IMG/VR virus record: IMGVR_UViG_3300014914_000006
Location: 1 to 53,406 of that record
Direction: 5' to 3' (one strand)
DNA from: a virus
Length of the DNA stretch: 53,406 bases
Below the pieces are notes generated by a model. That model was not told the origin of the DNA. It did not search any database and was given only the letters and a program-made list of their open reading frames with translations. Both the position numbers and the translations under genes were made by a program. Positions within the stretch are counted from its first letter, which is position 1, and each line of letters starts with the position of its first letter. Below are positions 8,014-17,091 of the stretch, piece by piece.

Positions 8014-10463
8014 TGAAAGCAAGCAAAACACCGCCACAAAATCTTGAAGCAGAAGCATCTGTGCTTGGCTCAATGTTATTGTTACCAGAACAGATCCCAC
8101 TGATTGTTGGTAAGCTGGATCAGAACGATTTTTATATGACACAGAATGCTTTGGTATATTCTGCCATGCTTCACTTGATTGACAAGAACATCAAGATTGA
8201 TCTTGTCACATTGAAAGAAAGACTTGTTTCATGCAATGAACTTGATGAAGCAGGTGGAATAAAACGCTTGATTGAACTTGAAGAAATTGTGCCACATGCA
8301 CAGAACTTGAAAGAGTATGTGGATATTGTTCACAACTATTCAATCAGAAGGAAAATGTTGTATGCTGCACAGATTACAACCGATCTTGCATATGACGGAT
8401 CAATACCACTTGATGACGTTGTTGATTCTGCACAAAGAGAAATTGAAGCAGTTGCAACAAGATTTGATATGATCAATCGTGGTTCTGGCATTGACAGCAA
8501 AGATCATCTGATGGAAGAAATCTATACTGAAATAAAATCAGATAGCACATTAGACAGATCGACCGGATATATTGGCATTGACTACTCGCTCGGTGGAATT
8601 AAATCATCTGATATGATAGTGCTGGCTGGTAGACCAAGTTCGGGCAAAGCACAGCCCTTGGATGCAAAAGTATTGACACCTAATGGATTTGTATTAATGG
8701 GAAGTTTGAAACTGAATGATTATGTTTTAACACCAGATGGCAGCAAGTCTAAAGTAATTGGCATTTATGAACAGGGAGTTAAATCAGTTTATGAATTGCA
8801 ATTTTCTGATGATTCAAAATCTCAATGCACAGAAGATCATTTGTGGTTGACAACAACACGCAATGAACGCAGATCAAGATTAAGAAAAGATGGAAAAGTT
8901 AGAACGCTCAAGGAAATTAAAAACACATTAATTAGACAAGATGGGCAAGCTGGAAACCATCAAATACCGTGGACAAAACCTGTGGAGTTCAAATCGCAAA
9001 AAGAAATACTGCCAATAGAACCATATCTATTGGGAATGTTTTTAGGTGATGGCAGATATGATAGAACAGTCAAAATATGGAATGAAGAAAAAGATTTGCA
9101 AGATAAAATAATTAGCAAATTACATATTGATGATACTGCAACAATAACAGAACCAAATATAATCAGGATTGAAAGAAAAAAACGAAATAATCAGAAATCT
9201 GAATTTGCTAAAAGTTTAGATGAATTAGGATTAAGCATTCCGGGGTCTGCCTATAAATTTATACCGTCAATCTATTTATACGCTTCCCCGTTTGACAGAT
9301 TGGAATTGTTAAGAGGATTAGTTGATTCTGATGGATATGTTAATAACGGTGCTTTAGTTGAATATTCTACTATTTCAGAAATGCTGAAAGATGATATTAG
9401 TTTTTTGATTCGATCTTTAGGTGGAAAAGTTACAGTAACAGAGAAACCAAAACCACGCTATACCTATAAGGGAGATATGAAAATAGGTAAATTGGCATAT
9501 CGCATTTTCTTTTCATTTCAAAATAATACAGTTCCAGTTTCATCAAAAAAACATTTATCAAGATGGAAAGGACTTAAACGTATAGCAGGTCACGCAATTA
9601 AATCTGTAAGATACATTGGCAAGAAAATATGCAGATGTATTCAAATAGAAGATCATAGAGGATTGTATTTGACAGATGATTTTATCCCAACACACAACAC
9701 AACGCTTGCATTGAACATTGCAAACAATATGGCAATTGCAAAGCACCGTGTGGTGATCTTCACGCTTGAAACTTCAAAGTCAGAAATATACAAAACATTT
9801 CTATCTATGAACGGTGGTGCTTTTAGATTCAAATTCAATCCATTCTGGAAAGATAAGTGGAACAGTCTTAATTCAGAATACACAAACAAAGCCCATGAGT
9901 TTTGCAAAAATCTTGATGTTCAAATTCGTGATGAAAAAGAGCTGTATAGGAATCCCAGAAAGATCAGAAATTATTTATTGCAGCAAGACAGAAAAAGAAA
10001 GATCGGTCTCGTCATCATTGACCAGTTTACGTTGATGAATCACGACCATAATCAGAACCGCAAAGACTTGAACATGGAAATGTCAAGCAACATTATCCAG
10101 AACATGTGCAAAGACTTAGAAATCCCAGTAATACTTTTGCATCAATTAAATAGATCGGTTGAAAAAGATGTCCGGTATCCAAACATGTCTGATCTCCGTG
10201 AATGTGGAGCATTGGAACAAGATGCAGATGCAATCATCTTTCTGTCAAAAGTAATTAAAGCAAATGAGTCAGGTGGCAGAATGTTTGACGAAAAAGGTAA
10301 AGATCGAATTTGCTCAATTGCGAAATCAAAACTCGGTGCTGTTGAAAGTTATTCAATGCAATTGGCAACAGACACAATGACATTCATTGCAGACAACGAG
10401 CAAGAAGAAATGATCAAATTGAAAATGGAAGAAATGAAAGGCACTCTTTCAAAATGGGAATAA
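8013..10463 (+). CDS. dnaB: Replicative DNA helicase DnaB with intein
   Basis: An 816-residue precursor. Residues 1-212 carry the DnaB N-terminal domain (PPQNLEAEASVLGSMLL) and the start of the RecA-like ATPase, up to the Walker A motif GRPSSGK. An intein of 350 residues follows (213-562), and the helicase resumes with TTLALNIANN. Walker B is in LVIIDQ (D670), followed by HQLNRSVEKD and SDLRECGALEQDAD, all standard DnaB motifs. Removing the intein leaves 466 residues, a normal DnaB size. The helicase unwinds DNA at the phage fork and presumably is loaded by the preceding gene product. Splicing is needed to rebuild the ATP-binding loop. Confidence 0.95.
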   Translation: MKASKTPPQNLEAEASVLGSMLLLPEQIPLIVGKLDQNDFYMTQNALVYSAMLHLIDKNIKIDLVTLKERLVSCNELDEAGGIKRLIELEEIVPHAQNLKEYVDIVHNYSIRRKMLYAAQITTDLAYDGSIPLDDVVDSAQREIEAVATRFDMINRGSGIDSKDHLMEEIYTEIKSDSTLDRSTGYIGIDYSLGGIKSSDMIVLAGRPSSGKAQPLDAKVLTPNGFVLMGSLKLNDYVLTPDGSKSKVIGIYEQGVKSVYELQFSDDSKSQCTEDHLWLTTTRNERRSRLRKDGKVRTLKEIKNTLIRQDGQAGNHQIPWTKPVEFKSQKEILPIEPYLLGMFLGDGRYDRTVKIWNEEKDLQDKIISKLHIDDTATITEPNIIRIERKKRNNQKSEFAKSLDELGLSIPGSAYKFIPSIYLYASPFDRLELLRGLVDSDGYVNNGALVEYSTISEMLKDDISFLIRSLGGKVTVTEKPKPRYTYKGDMKIGKLAYRIFFSFQNNTVPVSSKKHLSRWKGLKRIAGHAIKSVRYIGKKICRCIQIEDHRGLYLTDDFIPTHNTTLALNIANNMAIAKHRVVIFTLETSKSEIYKTFLSMNGGAFRFKFNPFWKDKWNSLNSEYTNKAHEFCKNLDVQIRDEKELYRNPRKIRNYLLQQDRKRKIGLVIIDQFTLMNHDHNQNRKDLNMEMSSNIIQNMCKDLEIPVILLHQLNRSVEKDVRYPNMSDLRECGALEQDADAIIFLSKVIKANESGGRMFDEKGKDRICSIAKSKLGAVESYSMQLATDTMTFIADNEQEEMIKLKMEEMKGTLSKWE
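8649..9698 (+). mobile_element. Intein in DnaB Walker A with LAGLIDADG endonuclease
   Basis: Intein residues 213-562 of the precursor. It begins with Ala (AQPLDAKVL) instead of Cys or Ser, and ends in His-Asn before Thr. W278 in TEDHLWL, C542 in CRCIQIED and T560 in PTHN match the Trp-Cys-Thr triad that defines class 3 inteins, which splice from the internal Cys. Two LAGLIDADG-like blocks, LLGMFLGDG and LLRGLVDSDG, keep both acidic residues, so the homing endonuclease may be active. Insertion is between the Lys and Thr of GK-T, the known DnaB-b site. Confidence 0.9.
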
Positions 10464-10477
10464 TGAAAGGTTAAATC

Positions 10478-10948
10478 ATGGAACAAAAACAAATTGATTT
10501 CAACGCAAATAAGCACCCACTTGTCATTGTCGATCCGATCAATCAAAAAGGTCAAGATCATAAGCAGATGACAAAAGACTTTATTGAATTTCACAATGCA
10601 AATAAAGCTGTTTATTCGATTTTCAAAAAGATTGCTCAAGAAATGTTTGACAAAGGCTTTGAAAGATTTTCGATGATCTCAGTGACCGAAAGATTCCGCT
10701 GGGAGTATGTAGAACAAACGACTGATAAGAACTTCAAGATCAATGACAAACACGGTTCATTTTATGCGAGATTACTTGCTTGCGATATGCCAGAACTTCG
10801 TAGCTGGTTCAAGTTCAAACGCTGCAAAGCTGATAATGATTTGTTTTATGAATTTCTGAAACATGAAACTGGTGTGATTGATCCCGTTGCAATATTTATT
10901 TCAAACAATGAAAGTGAGAAACAATGTCAAATCAAAGATACACTATAA
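10478..10948 (+). CDS. Conserved phage protein of unknown function (156 aa)
   Basis: ATG at 10478 with GAAAGG upstream. The DFIEFHNANKAVYSIFKKIA start, SMISVTERFRWEY middle and FYARLLACDMPEL segment match a family that I recall from many phage replication regions, always without a known activity. It is alpha-helical and soluble. Position directly after the helicase suggests a replication accessory role. It overlaps the next gene by 25 bases. Confidence 0.75.
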   Translation: MEQKQIDFNANKHPLVIVDPINQKGQDHKQMTKDFIEFHNANKAVYSIFKKIAQEMFDKGFERFSMISVTERFRWEYVEQTTDKNFKINDKHGSFYARLLACDMPELRSWFKFKRCKADNDLFYEFLKHETGVIDPVAIFISNNESEKQCQIKDTL

Positions 10949-11235
10949 AATGCTCTGTCTGTGAACGATCAATGTATATGTCAATTGAAGAACCAGTTGG
11001 CAAAGAAGTTTGCTGTCACTGCATGACACCAGAAGAAATATTTGAACTGAAAAAAGAACATGAAAAGATGATAAAAATTGGAAGTATCATGCTGGACTTT
11101 TTGAATCATGGTGAAGGATATATTACTGATAAATATTGTCCAGATGGATTGCTTCAATCGTTCACAGAAGAAACACAGAAACAGGCAAAGGAATTATTTG
11201 GAGATAAAATATGTCGGAACGCTTACTTGCAATAG
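10924..11235 (+). CDS. Small zinc-finger protein (103 aa)
   Basis: Overlaps both neighbours by 25 bases, so it is embedded in a tightly coupled operon. The N-terminus has CSVCERS and CCHCMT, two CxxC pairs about 20 residues apart, a probable zinc ribbon. The rest is helical. No family name can be given; it may bind nucleic acid or a replication partner. Confidence 0.65.
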   Translation: MSNQRYTIKCSVCERSMYMSIEEPVGKEVCCHCMTPEEIFELKKEHEKMIKIGSIMLDFLNHGEGYITDKYCPDGLLQSFTEETQKQAKELFGDKICRNAYLQ

Positions 11236-11768
11236 ACTTTGGCAGAACATTCGGATGGTGCTACGATCCATATGTCAAGGGCATGAGCGGAAGCATCTAT
11301 CTTGAAAGTGACAATGAGGGACATCGTTATTTGCAATTCCATAGATGGCTACAAATGCAATTCAATCAAGGGCTTAATCATGTCTCATATGAAAGACCTA
11401 TCGGATACCATCAGCCGATAACCATCAAGCCGTTTGCATTTTATGAATGCACAGTTTTAATGATGTGTGCATGTTACAATGTATCATTTTCATGCACATA
11501 TCCATCAACCTTGAAAGCATATACTACCGGCTCTGGAAAAGCTGATAAGAAAGATATGATTAAAACAATTCAACGTATCATACCAGACTTAGAATTAATG
11601 GATGACAATCATTGTGACGCAGTTGCTATCTGGCTATGGGGCAACGACAACGAAGCTCAAGCCGATGAAGTTAAACGAATCAAAGACCTGAAAGAGAAAA
11701 AGGCGGCTGATCGCAATAAAAAATCCGCTGAAAAGAAAGCAGCAAAAAATCAAAAGAAACTTTTTTAA
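11211..11768 (+). CDS. RuvC-like Holliday junction resolvase
   Basis: A 185-residue RNase H-fold nuclease. Acidic residues in the expected order are D9 in LLAIDFGRTFGW, E61 in VSYERP, and D131/D132 and D136 in MDDNHCDAVAIW. These would hold two metal ions and cut four-way junctions during replication, recombination or before packaging. The last 35 residues are a Lys/Ala-rich basic tail (KKSAEKKAAKNQKKLF), likely for DNA contact. Start at ATG 11211 with GGAG upstream. Many phages encode a resolvase of this type beside helicase and SSB. Confidence 0.85.
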   Translation: MSERLLAIDFGRTFGWCYDPYVKGMSGSIYLESDNEGHRYLQFHRWLQMQFNQGLNHVSYERPIGYHQPITIKPFAFYECTVLMMCACYNVSFSCTYPSTLKAYTTGSGKADKKDMIKTIQRIIPDLELMDDNHCDAVAIWLWGNDNEAQADEVKRIKDLKEKKAADRNKKSAEKKAAKNQKKLF

Positions 11769-11795
11769 TTTAACATTAACTGGAGGATTTTAAGA

Positions 11796-12146
11796 ATGAA
11801 CACAAAAGAACAGCAGCAGTATTTGATTGAAGATGAAATGCGGAAGGCACTTGATGTCTGGACCGAAGCCAGCAATGCCGTCAAGACTCTTGAAGAAAGT
11901 CACAAGCAAGCAATCAAAGAATTGAAAGATGAACAGAAAGGCGAAATGCAGAACAAGAATGAAGATTATGACAGCTCATTATCTGGCATCAAAAAGATTA
12001 TGAGAAAGCACGATCTGGAAATTCAAATCGTCACCATGAAAAATGGCACTGTCAAAGAAATCAGATTTGATAAAAGAATCACAATCACCGATGTTGACAG
12101 TGATGCTGCACAGACTTTGCCCGGCATGAAAGAAGATGACGAATAA
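11796..12146 (+). CDS. Coiled-coil protein of unknown function (116 aa)
   Basis: ATG at 11796 follows a strong GGAGG. Residues about 5-70 form one long charged helix with heptads; the C-terminal 45 residues (IQIVTMKNGTVKEIRFDKRI) look like beta strands. It resembles small phage proteins built as a helix plus a beta hairpin, but no family is recognised. It is followed by the 12155-12240 RNA structure. Confidence 0.65.
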   Translation: MNTKEQQQYLIEDEMRKALDVWTEASNAVKTLEESHKQAIKELKDEQKGEMQNKNEDYDSSLSGIKKIMRKHDLEIQIVTMKNGTVKEIRFDKRITITDVDSDAAQTLPGMKEDDE

Positions 12147-12154
12147 ATAAAAAT

Positions 12155-12240
12155 GCTGGATGGGTGTTGATAATCACCCCCATTTGTAAGCAGGTGGGGT
12201 CTGCCGAATATAAAGAATAAGTCAGAGACACCTATCCAGC
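12155..12240 (+). ncRNA. Structured RNA element upstream of C5 methyltransferase
   Basis: A 13-bp stem, GCTGGATGGGTGT (12155-12167) with ACACCTATCCAGC (12228-12240) including one G-T pair, encloses 60 bases. Inside, ACCCC (12176-12180) can pair with GGGGT (12196-12200), while GCAG (12190-12193) can pair with CTGC (12201-12204); the two helices interlock, which would be an H-type pseudoknot. The structure ends 18 bases before the methyltransferase start codon. There is no T-run. It may be a cis-regulatory RNA, possibly sensing a metabolite; that is inference. Confidence 0.5.
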
Positions 12241-12258
12241 TAACTTTGAAAGGTTAAA

Positions 12259-13341
12259 ATGGCTATAAATGTTTTATCATTATTTGACGGCATGAGTTGC
12301 GGACAAATCGCATTGAATCGAACCGGAATTGAATACGATAATTACTTTGCTTCCGAAATAGATAAATATGCGATTAAAGTTACTCGAGCCAACTATCCAG
12401 ATACTATTCAGTTGGGAGATATCAGGCATGTTGAAGCTGTTGATTTACCTAAGATTGATTTGTTAATAGGTGGTTCTCCGTGTCAGGGGTTTAGTTTTTC
12501 TGGCAAGCAATTAAACTTTGATGATCCTAGAAGCGCATTATTTTTTGAGTTCGTCCGATTGCTGAAAGAATGCAAGCCTAAATATTTCCTCCTTGAAAAC
12601 GTGATAATGTCTCAAGAAAGTAACGATGTGATTAGCTGTACGTTAGGTGAGATGTTCCCAAATTGCGTGAGCCAAAAACAACTTTTCCAAGCCGGTAGAC
12701 TTGAGCCTATTTGTATCAATTCCGCTTTAGTATCGGCTCAAAACAGGAAACGATTATATTGGACAAACATCCCAGGGCTTACGCAGCCAAAAGACAAAGG
12801 AATCATTTTAGAGGATGTATTGGAAGATTGCTCCAATTCAGTATATCAACGAGGCAGAGGCAATAACAAGGGCGGCATTAAAAGCAATAAAAGCCCTTCT
12901 ATAACATCTAGTCGGTGGGAAGAAAATGTAAAGGTTCCTGTTATTAAAATTAACAATGAACTGATATATAAGCCTCATAAGTCTCAATGTTTAGTGGCTA
13001 ATTATTATAAAGGTAGTGATAATCACGGAATGAGAACCGGCTGTATCGAAGTTGGTCATGCCGAAATAAACGGAAATGACATACTGAAAAGAGTATATTC
13101 ACCTAAAGGCAAATCTCCCACATTGACAGCTATTTGCGGAGGTAATCAAGAAAATAAGATAGCAATAGATCATAAAAGGTGGAGAAAATTAACTCCGGTA
13201 GAATGTGAAAAATTGCAAACTGTCCCGGACAATTACACAAACCACGTAAGCCCTACGCAACGATATAAAATGTTAGGCAATGGATGGACTGTTGATGTGA
13301 TAGTCCACATTATAAAAAGTATGAAAGATTGCCCAGAGTAA
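12259..13341 (+). CDS. DNA (cytosine-5) methyltransferase
   Basis: A 360-residue C5 methyltransferase with all main motifs in order: I (LSLFDGMSCGQ, SAM binding), IV (GGSPCQGFSFSG, catalytic C75), VI (LLENV, E113), VIII (SAQNRKRLYW) and X (MLGNGWTVDVI). The variable region (about 185-300) would set the target sequence, which cannot be read from the protein. It methylates cytosine in phage DNA, probably to resist host restriction. The ATG at 12259 has AAAGG upstream. Its codon choice looks less A/G-repetitive than the flanking early genes, consistent with separate acquisition. Confidence 0.93.
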   Translation: MAINVLSLFDGMSCGQIALNRTGIEYDNYFASEIDKYAIKVTRANYPDTIQLGDIRHVEAVDLPKIDLLIGGSPCQGFSFSGKQLNFDDPRSALFFEFVRLLKECKPKYFLLENVIMSQESNDVISCTLGEMFPNCVSQKQLFQAGRLEPICINSALVSAQNRKRLYWTNIPGLTQPKDKGIILEDVLEDCSNSVYQRGRGNNKGGIKSNKSPSITSSRWEENVKVPVIKINNELIYKPHKSQCLVANYYKGSDNHGMRTGCIEVGHAEINGNDILKRVYSPKGKSPTLTAICGGNQENKIAIDHKRWRKLTPVECEKLQTVPDNYTNHVSPTQRYKMLGNGWTVDVIVHIIKSMKDCPE

Positions 13342-13352
13342 AGGAAAAATGA

Positions 13353-13559
13353 ATGACCAACAGTCTAAGTGAAACACAAAAAGCCTTGTGCATATCTCAT
13401 TTGAAAAAACTTATTGAAGATATTGAAAATGGCGACCAGGAGCTTGTTGAAGTTGTTGTCAAAAATTCTGGACTTGTAAAACAAGTTGATTTCGTAATGG
13501 AAAAAGATGAATGGGTTGATGATTTTGAAAACTCATTGAATTGCAATAAAGCAAATTAG
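13353..13559 (+). CDS. Unknown small acidic protein (68 aa)
   Basis: ATG at 13353 with AAGGAAAA upstream. An acidic helical protein with no recognisable motif. It lies between the cytosine methyltransferase and the ASCH-type protein in the same operon. Confidence 0.55.
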   Translation: MTNSLSETQKALCISHLKKLIEDIENGDQELVEVVVKNSGLVKQVDFVMEKDEWVDDFENSLNCNKAN

Positions 13560-13568
13560 GAAAATAAA

Positions 13569-14261
13569 ATGAAAAATAAGAAAGCAACTGGAACAAAAGA
13601 ATACCCAATATTATTTAACGCTGAAATGGTGAAAGCCATATTGGATGGTCGAAAAACTGTTACGAGGCGACCGATTAAACCGCAGCCAATGCAAAATTAC
13701 GGACCAAGTGGAGAGCCAAATGGTCTTAGGTTCAAAGATATTATGGACAGTCTGCCATGTGATTTGATTGAATATTGCCCATACGGTCAAGTCGGTGATT
13801 TACTCTGGGTTAGGGAAAATTGTTATATTGCGCCGCCATTATTTGGCGATAAAGTGGATGAAAATTGCGTTGATTATAAAGGACAGGGTAGGGTTGTTGG
13901 ATACTCTGCAAGTATGGACTCTGAGTCTGTCCGTTGTGCTAATGATTATGGCGTAAAGCAAACTCCATCTATTCACATGTTCCGTTGGGCATCCAGAATA
14001 ACTCTCAGAATAAAATCTGTCAAAGTAGAACAGATACAAGATATTTGGCAGTATAAAGATGGTGGAAAAACAGAAGGTATCGCAGAGAATGGACAATTTT
14101 ACTATGACTATATTAGAAAAGAATATTGCCGAACATGTAGTGTGAGTGGTTTACAATCGTTATGGGATACCATTTATAAGAAACAGGGTTTAGGTTTTGA
14201 TGAAAACCCGTGGATATGGCTGATCGAATTTGAAGTAATTAAATCTGGAATGGATAAGTAA
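13569..14261 (+). CDS. ASCH-domain-like protein
   Basis: A 230-residue protein. The opening KEYPILFNAEMVKAILDGRK followed by TVTRRPIKPQP is the signature of a phage/prophage family with an ASCH (PUA-like) fold, and GDLLWVRENCYI fits the fold's central strand. ASCH domains bind RNA or modified nucleotides; phage members often lie beside modification genes. The exact role is unknown. The stop overlaps the next start (TAATG). Codon use resembles that of the methyltransferase upstream. Confidence 0.75.
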   Translation: MKNKKATGTKEYPILFNAEMVKAILDGRKTVTRRPIKPQPMQNYGPSGEPNGLRFKDIMDSLPCDLIEYCPYGQVGDLLWVRENCYIAPPLFGDKVDENCVDYKGQGRVVGYSASMDSESVRCANDYGVKQTPSIHMFRWASRITLRIKSVKVEQIQDIWQYKDGGKTEGIAENGQFYYDYIRKEYCRTCSVSGLQSLWDTIYKKQGLGFDENPWIWLIEFEVIKSGMDK

Positions 14262-15073
14262 TGACCGAAATTAAATGGACTGCTGAAAAAGTTGCTGGAT
14301 TATTACGTGAGAAATATAGCCACCCAAAATGGTCAACATTTTCTGAATTGCGTAACAGCACAGGATATGGTATGCGACAAAGATATTTTGATTTCTTTGC
14401 TATTAACACATGGCCTTCAGAACACATTAAAGTCTGCTATGAAATAAAAGTATCCCGTAGTGATTTCTTGCATGAGTTGGATAATCCAAAAAAACGTAAA
14501 GATGGGATGAATCTTTCAAATGAATTTTGGTTCATTGCTCCGAAAGGTTGCATCAAAGAAAGTGAAGTGCCTGAAGGTTGTGGCTATATGATGGCAACTG
14601 ATGGTGGAATGTTGAAAAGAATTATGGCAGCAAGATACAGTGAAACACAACCGATTGACGATGTGTTTTTATGCTCTGTTTTGCGTGCTGCTGACAATTA
14701 TGAATATTCAAATGCCAAAATATTTAAGTATGCTGGCAAAGATTTAACTGAAAAAGAGTTGCTGAAAATAGTTAAATCAACATTTGCGAAATGGCAAGAA
14801 TATGAAATTGAAGATAAAGTCAGAGAAAGAATCAAAGATATTAGAAAAGAGTATAACGATAAACAATTGTCATTGAAAGAAGATGAACGATATATTGCTA
14901 TTGGTAAAGAAATATCTCAGCTTCTTGACACTGACACTTATTATGGTTACAGCAAAATGATAAAAGAATTTTTTGATAATTTTGGTGCTGACAAAATAGA
15001 AAGTGCTATTGCTCATTTACAATATGCAAAAGATATAGTTGATAAATTCAAAATATTAAAAGGAGATAATTAA
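14261..15073 (+). CDS. MmcB-like PD-(D/E)XK-fold protein
   Basis: A 270-residue protein. Residues about 30-110 contain YFDFFAINTW, then CYEIKVSRSDFLHEL and NEFWFIAPKGCI, the core of the MmcB/VRR-NUC-like nuclease fold, where the E-x-K of YEIK is the catalytic pair. Related proteins are common in phages and are tied to DNA repair. The C-terminal 150 residues are helical and charged and have no clear family. It starts at the ATG that overlaps the previous stop. Confidence 0.7.
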   Translation: MTEIKWTAEKVAGLLREKYSHPKWSTFSELRNSTGYGMRQRYFDFFAINTWPSEHIKVCYEIKVSRSDFLHELDNPKKRKDGMNLSNEFWFIAPKGCIKESEVPEGCGYMMATDGGMLKRIMAARYSETQPIDDVFLCSVLRAADNYEYSNAKIFKYAGKDLTEKELLKIVKSTFAKWQEYEIEDKVRERIKDIRKEYNDKQLSLKEDERYIAIGKEISQLLDTDTYYGYSKMIKEFFDNFGADKIESAIAHLQYAKDIVDKFKILKGDN

Positions 15074-15364
15074 ATGGAAGAAATTAAACTTGAAGGAAAA
15101 GCAAAAGAAGCTGAAGAACAGACAAAGAAATCAATGGCAGAAACACAAGAAGTCAATGACAATCTGAAAGTGATTGCAGCAAAATCTGCCAGCCCGAAAG
15201 CAAACATAAAAGAAATCAAAGCAGAAATGACCAAAGAGTATTTCAAAGTATTTGCAGTTGGTGACGGCTACGATTTCAAAGGCAGAAAATTCAGATTGAA
15301 GCACATTGACAAGAATCACAATCACTTGATTTTTGAATCAGTCGATCTGCCAAAAACTCGATAG
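15074..15364 (+). CDS. Unknown small protein (96 aa)
   Basis: ATG at 15074, immediately after the previous stop, with AAAAGGAGA upstream. The N-terminal half is a charged helix. The C-terminal half (DGYDFKGRKFRLKHIDKNHN) is a predicted beta domain of the short SH3-like kind. No function recognised. Confidence 0.6.
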   Translation: MEEIKLEGKAKEAEEQTKKSMAETQEVNDNLKVIAAKSASPKANIKEIKAEMTKEYFKVFAVGDGYDFKGRKFRLKHIDKNHNHLIFESVDLPKTR

Positions 15365-15373
15365 GAAAATTAT

Positions 15374-15724
15374 ATGAAAACTGAACAATTAATATATCTG
15401 GCAAGTCCATACACAGATGATTCTGCAAAGATAGTCAATGAACGATATGAAGCAACATGCAAGATCACAGCTTTATTGTTGAGTCAAGGATTATATGTTT
15501 ACAGTCCGATTGTGCATGGTCATTGCTTGATAGGTTATGGACTTGAAACGGATTGGGAAAATTGGAAGCATTTTGACAAACTGATGATAGATAAATCTGA
15601 TATTATCTACGTGTTGATGATTGACGGTTGGAATGAGTCAATTGGTGTCAACGCTGAAATTAGATATGCGATTGACTTAGGCATGGATGTTAAATACTTA
15701 GATGTCAACGGAGAAATTCAATGA
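15374..15724 (+). CDS. DUF1937 / nucleoside deoxyribosyltransferase-like protein
   Basis: A 116-residue protein. IYLASPYTDDSAKIVNERYE at the start, YSPIVHGHCL in the middle and MIDGWNESIGVNAEIRYAID near the end match DUF1937, related to nucleoside 2-deoxyribosyltransferases. The conserved W-x-x-S-x-G-x-x-x-E block would form the nucleotide-binding site. It may act on modified or host nucleotides, which fits the surrounding DNA-modification genes, but the substrate is unknown. It overlaps the helicase start by four bases. Confidence 0.8.
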   Translation: MKTEQLIYLASPYTDDSAKIVNERYEATCKITALLLSQGLYVYSPIVHGHCLIGYGLETDWENWKHFDKLMIDKSDIIYVLMIDGWNESIGVNAEIRYAIDLGMDVKYLDVNGEIQ

Positions 15725-17091
15725 TTAAACCAAACGGAAATATTGAGCATATGAATTATCATCAATTTATTAAAACCAAAGAGCGTAACATTCAACCTAG
15801 TGGATTTTCAGATGATGTATCTGGATATGGATTATTTGATTTTCAGGAGCATTTAACTTCGTGGGCATTGGAGCAAGGTAAGTCTGCGATATTTGCAGAT
15901 TGCGGATTAGGCAAAACACCGATGCAACTTGTATGGGCTGATCGTATAGCTAGAAAATTTGGAAAAGTCTTGATCGTATCACCATTAGCAGTATCAGACC
16001 AGACAGTAAGAGAGGCTAAGAAGTTTGGCATTGACGGAGTTAAAAGATCGAAAAATGGAGACACTTACAGAATCACAGTTACTAATTACGAGAGATTGCA
16101 TTATTTTTCACCAGATGAATTTTCAGGGATTGTATGCGATGAATCATCAATCTTGAAAAACTATGCAGGCAAGACTCGTCAAGCGATAACAGATTTTATG
16201 CAGAAAATACCATACAGATTACTATGCACAGCAACTCCAGCACCTAATGATTATATGGAGCTTGGCACTTCATGCGAGGCGTTATCTATCATGCGTAGAG
16301 TTGAAATGTTAGCAATGTATTTTATACATAATAGCGGCAGCACTCAAGCATGGGATTTGAAAGGTCATGCAGCGGATGTGTTTTGGCGGTTCATGGCTTT
16401 ATGGTCTAGGGCGATGCGTAAGCCAAGCGATCTAGGATTTGATGATGGTGATTTTATTCTGCCAGAACTTAAGCATAATCTTATCACAGTTAAAAGTAAG
16501 CCTCTACATGGCGATTTGTTTCCGGTGGAAGCATTGACTCTAAACGATCAAAGGGCTGAACGTAGAAGCACTCTTGATGACAGGTGTAAGGCTGTAGCTG
16601 ATATTGCTAATAGTAATGACGATTCTTTTTTGGCATGGTGTTCTTTGAATGCAGAATCCGATTGTTTGACAAAATATATAAATGGTGCCGTATCAGTTAG
16701 TGGGTCTGATTCAGACGATGAAAAAGAACGTAAGATGATGGAATTTTCAGATGGCACTATCAGATGTCTTGTCACAAAACCAAAAATCTCTGGATTCGGT
16801 TTAAATTGGCAACATTGTAATCAGATGAGTTTCTTCCCATCTCACTCGCATGAGCAATATTATCAAGCCGTTCGTAGATGTTGGCGGTTTGGACAGGAAA
16901 ACGATGTAACAGTTAATATTGTTACTTCCGAAGGTGAGATAGCAGTTCTTGAAAACATGCGAAGAAAAGAAGTAGCAGCCAATGCAATGTTTGATTCGAT
17001 AATTAAACATATGACAAACGCTATTAAAAATATTGATAACACTTACAAACCAAATAGAAAAATGGAGATACCGGCATGGCTAAATGTATGA
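15721..17091 (+). CDS. SNF2-type superfamily 2 helicase/translocase
   Basis: A 456-residue ATPase. The first RecA-like domain has LFDFQEHLTSWAL, Walker A ADCGLGKT (about 59-66), VSPLAV, and Walker B CDESSIL (D140-E141-S-S). The second has SGFGLNWQHC and motif VI QAVRRCWRFGQ, typical of SNF2-like enzymes. It is shorter than cellular SNF2 proteins but close to phage relatives. The end overlaps the next methyltransferase by 16 bases; this helicase-methyltransferase pair recurs in phages and suggests joint action on DNA. Confidence 0.88.
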   Translation: MIKPNGNIEHMNYHQFIKTKERNIQPSGFSDDVSGYGLFDFQEHLTSWALEQGKSAIFADCGLGKTPMQLVWADRIARKFGKVLIVSPLAVSDQTVREAKKFGIDGVKRSKNGDTYRITVTNYERLHYFSPDEFSGIVCDESSILKNYAGKTRQAITDFMQKIPYRLLCTATPAPNDYMELGTSCEALSIMRRVEMLAMYFIHNSGSTQAWDLKGHAADVFWRFMALWSRAMRKPSDLGFDDGDFILPELKHNLITVKSKPLHGDLFPVEALTLNDQRAERRSTLDDRCKAVADIANSNDDSFLAWCSLNAESDCLTKYINGAVSVSGSDSDDEKERKMMEFSDGTIRCLVTKPKISGFGLNWQHCNQMSFFPSHSHEQYYQAVRRCWRFGQENDVTVNIVTSEGEIAVLENMRRKEVAANAMFDSIIKHMTNAIKNIDNTYKPNRKMEIPAWLNV

